NCBI RefSeq assembly: GCF_003369915.1
Contig: NW_022881614.1
Span: 36,501,842-36,565,841 of the forward strand
Length of the DNA stretch: 64,000 nucleotides
Reading direction: 5' to 3'
Source: Drosophila miranda
Taxonomy: Eukaryota; Arthropoda; Insecta; Diptera; Drosophilidae
A program made the translations under genes and the position numbers. Shown here piece by piece: positions 57,745 through 64,000 of this stretch (the stretch's first letter is position 1; every line of letters begins with the position of its first letter). The notes under the pieces were generated by a model, which saw nothing but the letters and a program-made list of their open reading frames with translations, had not been told where the DNA came from and did no database searches.

Positions 57745-59288
57745 AGTTTCGGGTGCGTCCAGGTTTTGTCGATCGACACACCCGCCGGTCGGTTTCCCGC
57801 TGGATTACATCTGGGACATTTCGGCTTGAACGTTTCCTTAGCGCCACAACCATAACAAAATATAGAGCGCTGCTCTAGACAATCATCAAATCGATGACCA
57901 GGTTTTTCACAGTTCGAACAGGTTAGGTTTGATGGCTTCCGTTGAATCGCGAGGACTTCTGGATCTGGCGCATTCGATTCTACCTGAGTTTGTTTCTCGT
58001 ACGCGTCAGTTAGCTCGTTAATATAGGAACGCAAAGTTCGTGGCTTACAAGCTTTTATGTCATTGTAGAATTGTTCATGTTTTCGCACTTCGACACGTAA
58101 TTGTGGCCTATTTGATATTCTTAAATGAAGTAGCTCATGGTGCAAACTTGGTTTACCATTCCTAATCAGCAACTCGACTAATTGACTTTCGGACATGCCT
58201 TGTTGAAGTCTATCTGCTAAATCCTCTATTGCGCACTGATAATCATCAAAAACTTCATTTTGGCCTTGTCTGCGTTTCCTTATCTTTTCCCATGTATCAA
58301 AGTCAGTTTCAGCGTTCTCAAATCGTTTGCGAAATTCAAAACAAAAGGTTTCCCAAGAAAAATTGGTATGGTTACGGTGGAATTTCCAAAACCAATCACT
58401 GGCCTTATTAGCGAACAAGAGATACAGGTGATCACAAAGTACCTGATAATCATTACTTAAGTTCTGTTCAGTTAAAGAGCGTATTCGATATATAAAATCT
58501 TCCATCCTCATACCATTCTTCGATCCGTCAAACTTAATCCGCCAATTTTGAATTATGTTAGCTGCCTTTGCTAACTGTACATTTGACCTACTTCTACTAC
58601 TACTGTGACTTGAGATGTTTCCTGCTAACGAAGCACGTACGCCGGACTGCCTATTCCCAGTCTCCACATTTCCCACTGCTTGTGTGGCGATGTTTAGATT
58701 GAGTGTAGCCAGTTGTCTCTGAATTGTCTCGCCGAAGTTTTTATTCAAAATATCAACCATGTCATCTATCATATTTTCTTGTTGAACGCTTAAGGCGTTC
58801 TGTATGTACCTTACTATGTCGTCTGGCGATTTTCCCGATAAATTTTCTTCCTGCTCTGACCGACTAGGATCTGTATGTCGCGATTTTGATCTAGTGGTCA
58901 CGCCTCCTTTCGAACTGATGGGTCTACCTCTGCCTCGGTTCTTATAAAGGCCTCCCATTCTTCTCAGAGTATGGGCTCTTGGGTCTGTAGCTGAAATATC
59001 TTTGATTCCTGTCTCTGCCTCTTCGGCTGCGTCACCAAGTTCCGCTGCAAGGGTATTGTTACCACAACGTAGTTGCGAAATAAGGCAGCATGCCGCACAT
59101 ATCGGACAAGCCGGTGTGGTCGTGATTGCTTCTATTATACAACATTTATGAAATCTATGATTACACGGAGTACTTGCAACTAATTCAGAGACCAAGATTA
59201 CTTCATTACAAATAAAGCAAAACGGATCGCTTTGTTCGCGAATGCCATCGAGATTTTCATTACTATGAGTAACAGGCATTTTAGCCAT
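57741..59288 (-). CDS. Element C Gag with N-terminal RING-H2 finger
   Basis: 515 codons, ATG at 59288. RING-H2 ligands are C24, C27, C42, H44, H47, C50, C61 and C64, with the same spacings as in A and B. Residues about 70-230 are a polar linker with a basic GRGRPISSKGG segment and a coiled-coil-like stretch (NALSVQQENMIDDMVDIL). The capsid region follows (IIQNWRIKFDGSKNGMRMED, ASDWFWKFHRNHTN, KIRKRRQGQNEVFDDYQ). It ends with a CCHC knuckle (CSNCEKPGHRFDDC) and a CYGCGAKETFKPKCPRC cluster. The capsid region resembles the Ty3/gypsy retrotransposon Gag family. The RING may act in ubiquitination of host or particle proteins, which is inference only. Confidence 0.93.
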   Translation of the reverse strand: MAKMPVTHSNENLDGIREQSDPFCFICNEVILVSELVASTPCNHRFHKCCIIEAITTTPACPICAACCLISQLRCGNNTLAAELGDAAEEAETGIKDISATDPRAHTLRRMGGLYKNRGRGRPISSKGGVTTRSKSRHTDPSRSEQEENLSGKSPDDIVRYIQNALSVQQENMIDDMVDILNKNFGETIQRQLATLNLNIATQAVGNVETGNRQSGVRASLAGNISSHSSSRSRSNVQLAKAANIIQNWRIKFDGSKNGMRMEDFIYRIRSLTEQNLSNDYQVLCDHLYLLFANKASDWFWKFHRNHTNFSWETFCFEFRKRFENAETDFDTWEKIRKRRQGQNEVFDDYQCAIEDLADRLQQGMSESQLVELLIRNGKPSLHHELLHLRISNRPQLRVEVRKHEQFYNDIKACKPRTLRSYINELTDAYEKQTQVESNAPDPEVLAIQRKPSNLTCSNCEKPGHRFDDCLEQRSIFCYGCGAKETFKPKCPRCNPAGNRPAGVSIDKTWTHPKL

Positions 59289-59754
59289 TTATTTTTAATT
59301 CACTAACACAAAAAAACTTTCTTGAAACAAATTGCTTATCCCTAATGTCCGTCTTTCCTTAGCTCATCAATATCTCAAAATACAAGAAAACAGACAAAAA
59401 AACGAAAACTCTCCTCCAGCGCATTCCTCTATTTTAACTAAGTAACTATAATTGTTATTCATCTACAACCAACTCAAATTGCTGGACAATGTCCGAAATT
59501 CTCCAGAGCATCGTAAATCCAAAACACTTTGAGATTGTTTCCTGTCAAGATTGTTTATTTTGCTCAGCATAGATCTATCAGGGTCGATCAATCCGGGATC
59601 CGAATTGCAATCGCTAAATCCACCGATCGATTCCAGCCGAATACAAAACAACTGGTTGTGCAGCAAATGTGAAATATAGTAAATGGATGGATTTGTAGAG
59701 CTTAAATGGGACTTGAAGAAAACTTTTCGGGCCCCACGTTGGGCGCCATGTTTG
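59289..59754 (-). other. Element C leader and primer-binding site
   Basis: The PBS in element sense, TGGCGCCCAACGTGGGGC, is complementary to 59731-59748, 6 bases from the LTR end. The leader to gag is about 440 bp with no ORF. Confidence 0.88.
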
Positions 59755-61737
59755 TGTAGTGTTCAGTCTTCGCCAGTGAGTTAGGGCCAGAGCCTATTTA
59801 GTCTCTAACTCCGACATTGGCCAATAGATGGTTTTTTCCTGACCTCATGTTAATAGGAAGCTAGGTTCGAAGGCGCGCATTCTTGCTGTGCTCGGGTCCA
59901 GCTCGTCGGATTGGTCGGGCTTCTTTCTCCCCTAGCTACACAGTTTTCCTGACACAAATCAATATAATGCGCTTCAAAAGAAATAAACAGGATCTCGACG
60001 TTAATATCACTAACCAAAAAAAAAAAAAAAAAAACATTTCCACTCTGCGCCGATACGCATTTAGAAAACGCTTAGAAAAAGTGTAGCTCGTCTGCTGTCT
60101 GATGGAGGGAACAGCGGTGATGTATGTCCCTAGTCTTTACCCACCCACCCATGACAAACGCGTTTACATTCGGGCGTTGTCCCATTTCAAAGATTCAACA
60201 TCTTCTAGTGCATTTTGAGGGAGATAAGCATAAGTACTTGACGGACGGAGATAATATTTAGTTTAGGCAGACATATTCATGATTACCAATTCATTTTATT
60301 TATTTATGTTAAATGTCCCTAACCATAAGAGATTGTATTGATATTTTTTATATAAATTACAGATATAATCCGATACCTTACATTTACAAATAAACAAAAA
60401 TATACAAACTTCCTTCTTCTTGGATCAGCAAAAAAAAACTTAATTATTTGAGCATTTGAGGGGGGAAATATTCTTTCAAATCAGTATATATATATCTACT
60501 TTAACAAACTTACGCCTGCATTGGTGTATAGGCATTGTGGTTTCAGCCACTAGTGGTACTCACAGTAATTGGTTAAACTCATCGATGTATCGTTGGGCCC
60601 AAGATGACTTTGACGGATTCATTTGTATACGCTGTGTAATTTAGAGGTTGGTCAGTATAAATGTATATATATATATATAAAGAGAAACACATTATCCCAA
60701 ACTCATATTGCTCAGTTTTCAAAATCTTCAGTTACTTTACAAATTTACTCATTGGAGGAAGCTATTTAGTTACTACATTAATCAACACAATGATAAACGA
60801 GATATGAATATGTGGATCTAAACATCTGGTTCTTAGAGCAGCAGCGTATAGATTTTTATGTGATAATGATAAAGGCAAACGGGAACTTGCACTTGAAATT
60901 TAGCTTGAGAAACACGGGAATCAAAATAAAACAAAAATCTGCTGACAGCAAGAGTGGTTCTGAGGCAATGTGGTTTAGGCTAGCCTAATTACTCAATCCT
61001 TTGTAAATTTTCGTAGGTTGGTGACGATTATGTCCTCCGGCTTTTTGAGATCGGCAGGTTCAAACTGAAGTTCGGTCATCCAGCAGTGGTGTATGGTGGT
61101 TGGTCTTTCACGAGCCGGAAATGATTTCCGATATTGAGCTAGCCCAACGTCAACGGTTCAGCTTTGTTGTTTTAGTAGTTGATACCGTAGATTGGTTGGC
61201 CGGCTTGGCTGTATTAAGATTTTCCAGTACTCCTATCCCTAAATAAAACTGTGTCAGAACCTTATCTTTCCACGGTGGACTAACGTACCTTTGCTTCTTT
61301 CAAGAATTTCACTTTATTTGCACTTTTCCCTCGGGTAGTTCAGCTAACGCCACTCTTCGGGTTTATTAATCCAAATAAACAGTGGATGATTGGATAATAG
61401 CGAAAAATTGGAAGTTATGTAACTCCACGTGTCTTCACCATTCACTCTGCGATTGCTATCACGAAAATCTATACATACGTGTGCCGTAAGTGAAACTATG
61501 CAGGGGAATGATTTCACATGAATAAAGTCTATTCGCCTGTACCTATTGCATTCCCAAGCTGAGCTTTAAGCTTTAACATAACTGTGCAATCGGATGACCT
61601 TCTGGATCTCCTGCATTCCACCAATTTCTTCGAGCTATGCTAGCGAGGGCGGTATGAAAAGTATATTTCTAGAAAGTGTACCTAACTTGTTCGACCTTTT
61701 CCTTTTTCTTTTGATTTTCGAATAGTTGGACACTACA
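59755..61737 (-). repeat. Element C 5' LTR
   Basis: 1,983 bp, complete TGTAGTG...CACTACA ends. It is near-identical to 52410-54376. Confidence 0.93.
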
Positions 61738-62200
61738 CAGACTGGACGTAGTTAGCGATTTCCAGTTGAGTGGTTATTGGAAGGGTTGTGTTGTTGGTTT
61801 CAGTTTCTGTTGGTGAGCGATCTAACCGGGATCGTTGAGTTGATCTCGTATTCATACCCCTTCTAATAAACTTTTGGCCCTTTTTAGGTCGATTAGACGT
61901 TCCGTCTATTGTGCTAAAAGATTCGTTAGCACTAGTTGGACGTATTCCTTCGGCGTTAAGCTCGGCTAACAACGTGTTGTTAGAGAATGTTAGTGCCAGA
62001 GCAGAACAATCTAATGAACAGGTGGGACATTTTGGGTTTGTCCTAATCTGTTCCAAAATACAAAGTTTATGGAATTTGTGTCTACACGGGGTGTTGGCTA
62101 TAATCTCACTAGTTCCCAATACTTCGTTGCAAATTCCACAAAATGGTTCTGCTTCCTGCAAAGCAGTTGTTATATCATCTGTACTTCGCCTTACAGCCAT
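61738..62200 (-). pseudogene. Element B gag N-terminus with RING-H2 finger
   Basis: ATG at 62200. The minus-strand frame encodes a RING-H2 finger (C21, C24, C39, H41, H44, C47, C58, C61), then a basic linker (RPKKGQKFIRRGMNTRST), and reaches ANYVQS where element C interrupts it at 61737. The sequence resumes at 52409. The finger itself is intact. Confidence 0.9.
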
Positions 62201-62426
62201 TGTATATCAGACAATATTTAAGGAATTAAAGAAAAACTAATAAAAAAAAATTATATGAGAAGGTATTAATTGTAACAATAAGGTCTGTCTTTCCCACATG
62301 CCAGAATACTTACAAAATATCTATTTGGTTTCAGTAGGCTTTTCTATTTTCGTTAATATGGACTATTTATAGGTTAATGACCTCGTGCACTGAATCATTG
62401 GACAACTATCGCGATTTGGCAATATC
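62201..62426 (-). other. Truncated leader of element B
   Basis: AT-rich leader upstream of the B gag start. It ends abruptly near 62426 at a junction with Lap coding sequence. No PBS or LTR follows. Confidence 0.65.
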
Positions 62427-62967
62427 CAAGCCTGGCGACGTGGTGTCCCTCCTCAATGGCAAAACTCTCGGCTTCGTGGACGTCAGCAAGGCTGGTGTGA
62501 TGGCCATGGCCGATCCCTTGCTCTACGCCCAGACGATCTACAAGCCGCGCATGGTCGTGGACATTGCTGCAGTGGGCTACGCCGTCTGCCCAGTGCTGGG
62601 CGGAGCAGCAGCCGGGATTTTCAGCAATTCGAACTTCGTCTACAAGCAGTTCGAGAAGGCCGGTGCCCTTACGGGGGATCGCGTTTGGCGTCTGCCCCTG
62701 TGGCGCTACTTCAAGGAGCTGATCATGCCGAACGACACCTTTGACATCAGCAACCGCGGACGTGGCCCCGCCTCCAGCTGCATCGCTGCCGCCGTTCTGC
62801 ACGAGCTGGTGCCGTGCGTCGACTGGGCCCACCTGGACATCCGCAACGTGGGCATGCTGACGCACTACAATCCGCTGCCATATTTGCTGAAGGACCGCAT
62901 GACCGGCCGTCCCACTCGCACCATCGTTCAGTTTCTGTTTCAGGTGGCTTGCCCCGACGGCAAGTAA
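62427..62967 (+). pseudogene. M17 leucine aminopeptidase (S-Lap type) fragment, copy 5, inverted
   Basis: Plus-strand C-terminal fragment, open from KPGDVVSLLNGKTLGFVDV to the ACPDGK stop at 62965-62967. It is in opposite orientation to copies 1-4. It retains the NRGRGPASSC segment lost from copies 2 and 4 and the DVSKAGVM motif of copies 1 and 3. Its 5' end is a sharp junction with element B leader near 62426, so everything upstream of KPGDVV is missing. The few codons before it come from retroelement DNA. Confidence 0.9.
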
Positions 62968-63035
62968 TCTGATTATGTTCGTTACACAATTCCTTTGTTA
63001 ATGTTCCGCGTTCCAAATTTGTTGTTAATTGAAGT

Positions 63036-63076
<41 letters not shown>

Positions 63077-63494
63077 CCAACATTTTCACGCAAATTGCCA
63101 AGAGGTGCACACCCCAAGAGGTTACACGAACACATTTTTATTATTGTTCAATTTTAATCCAGAGTTTACAATTGAGCTTCCATGCTGATTGAAGGATGAA
63201 AAGAACCACATAAAATATGCAAAAAGGTCGCCATTTTATTGCTGAGATTCATTATAAATCGAGAATATACATGACATATAGGGCAAATCTGGCCTAGGTG
63301 AGGTCTTTACAAATCGGGCTCGTTAAAAACCTCGAAAAACATTTTTGCAATACAAATGGTGGAGAAATTAGCCGCTTATTTTACTTTTCCTCTCTTCTGT
63401 TCATCATTTCACTTCAACGCTCAAGCATCTATACTTATGCTCATTATTGCGTTGCTATTGCTTACAGAGGCTTTACATAGAGCTCTCACATGCA
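62968..63494 (+). other. 3' flank of inverted Lap copy 5
   Basis: Reverse-complement match to the Lap 3' flanks. It contains both the GTGTTCGTGTAACCTCTTGG / TAGCGACC-type segment of copies 1 and 3 and the CACCTAGGCCAGATTTGCC-type segment of copies 2 and 4, in one continuous stretch. It ends at ACATGCA, where a D-family LTR begins. Confidence 0.8.
63037..63073 (+). repeat. Poly(C) tract, 37 C
   Basis: Inverted counterpart of the poly(G) tracts at 266-280 and 14470-14496, and the longest of the set. Confidence 0.88.
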
Positions 63495-64000
63495 AATTAA
63501 ATAACTGCGGTAGCGGATTGTGTTTTTACAAAGTTTTTATTTTACTTCTAACTTCACTGATATAGATTTAAGTAGAGGGTCACAAAGGATTCCGGGCAAA
63601 GGGTTTGCGCGATCTTAATTTTTAGCTCGACTTTGCGGTGTCGCTTCTGGATCAAGACTGACTTGAACTTTCTGATCTTTGCATCGTTGATCCCTTTCGG
63701 GAATAGTTTTTCTATAAACATTTCAATTGATTTCGCCATCCCGAGTATTGGATTTCGTCATCCAAAGAGAGAACTGTAAAATGCCTAAAGTGCAGGATCT
63801 GCAGAAAGCTGGGAGTGAGATTGTTTATGAGAAGCCGGGTGTGGGAAAACATTGGTTTTCCATTTAGGCGAGTGTCAAAGATTGGGATTGCGGCGGGAGC
63901 CCTTGAGATTGTACATCTTAGAAATCAATTAGGCGGAGGCCCAAGATTGAAATTGTTTTCGTTTTGTTTCTTCCCGATACATTTTGAAGTTCTGATAGAG
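63495..64000 (-). mobile_element. Second D-family element: LTR and start of internal region, runs off window
   Basis: LTR begins AATTAAATAACTGCGGTAGCGG, as in element D. It matches D to TTTTCGTTTTG (about 63967), then jumps to TTCCCGATACATTTTGAAG, which lies about 30 bp inside D beyond its LTR. So about 100 bp spanning the LTR end are deleted. Its orientation is the same as D. The left flank is ACATGCA. Confidence 0.88.

Larger units (their letters stand above)
52410..61737 (-). mobile_element. Element C: RING-Gag Ty3/gypsy-order retrotransposon, gag and pol open
   Basis: 9,328 bp, minus orientation. LTRs at 52410-54376 and 59755-61737 start TGTAGT and end CACTACA on the plus strand. The target duplication CAGA is present on both sides (52406-52409 and 61738-61741). 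The PBS complement lies at 59731-59748. Gag (515 codons) and pol (1103 codons) are both uninterrupted, making this the most complete element in the window. LTRs are near-identical apart from a roughly 13-bp deletion at the 52410 end. Its sequence is related to B throughout, so a close relative inserted into its own family member. Confidence 0.93.
35071..62426 (-). mobile_element. Element B: old RING-Gag Ty3/gypsy-order element, split by A and C
   Basis: Element B sequence occupies 35071-37840, 48714-52409 and 61738-62426. Element A (37841-48713) lies in its integrase gene and element C (52410-61737) in its gag gene. On both sides of each insertion the B reading frame stops and resumes in register once the 4-bp duplication is allowed for. 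B retains one LTR (3' in its own sense), integrase, RNase H, RT, capsid and the RING domain. It lacks its 5' LTR and PBS: its leader ends near 62426 against a Lap fragment. It has point and deletion lesions throughout. Confidence 0.88.

Noticed and set aside
1..64000. tRNA, rRNA or snRNA genes
   Set aside because: No cloverleaf, box A/B pair or rRNA core motif was recognised by eye. Only tRNA-complementary PBS sequences are present.

Overview
The window looks like repeat-rich, probably heterochromatic or sex-linked DNA of a Drosophila. Reasons: compact GT-AG introns (64 bp), leucine aminopeptidase sequence of the sperm S-Lap type, a DINE-1/INE-1-like element carrying a GGAC/GGACA microsatellite, an insect gypsy-type errantivirus, and Ty3/gypsy LTR elements. 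The DINE-1-like element resembles the ISX/ISY elements described on D. miranda sex chromosomes, so an obscura-group species is my best guess. That species and chromosome assignment is inference only. I found no intact single-copy host gene, tRNA, rRNA or CRISPR array.

Region 1 (1-25028) is a tandem array. Each unit holds, on the minus strand, a broken M17 leucine aminopeptidase (Lap) and a broken, 5'-truncated SYF1/XAB2 splicing-factor gene. A spacer follows, with an exon-like ORF in some copies and DINE-1-like elements. There are four Lap-SYF1 units. Units 1 and 3 share one set of lesions and units 2 and 4 share another, so the array is a duplicated dimer with a period near 12.7-14.2 kb. Every Lap copy is frame-disrupted, and units 1 and 3 also lack the N-terminus. 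SYF1 keeps long open frames but lacks its N-terminal part in all units.

Region 2 (25029-32548) is a complete but mutated errantivirus-type LTR element (D, minus strand) inserted in the spacer of unit 4. It has 530/531-bp LTRs and a TGTA target duplication. Region 3 (32549-35070) is the rest of that spacer, an unexplained 1.86-kb block with a 141-bp direct repeat, and a DINE-1 5' stub.

Region 4 (35071-62426) is a set of nested Ty3/gypsy-order retrotransposons. Host element B (minus) is broken by element A (plus, 37841-48713, 2.46-kb LTRs, TSD AAAT) in its integrase gene. It is also broken by element C (minus, 52410-61737, about 1.97-kb LTRs, TSD CAGA) in its gag gene. All three encode an N-terminal RING-H2 zinc finger with identical spacing fused to Gag, the most unusual biology in the window. 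C is open throughout gag and pol. A has lost a catalytic part of integrase. B has lost protease and its 5' LTR.

Region 5 (62427-64000) is a fifth, inverted Lap fragment (plus strand) whose 3' flank retains sequence split between the other copies. A second D-family LTR follows and runs off the window. The inferred order of events is: gene decay and DINE-1 insertion, array amplification, B into a DINE-1 copy, then A and C into B, with D into the unit 4 spacer.
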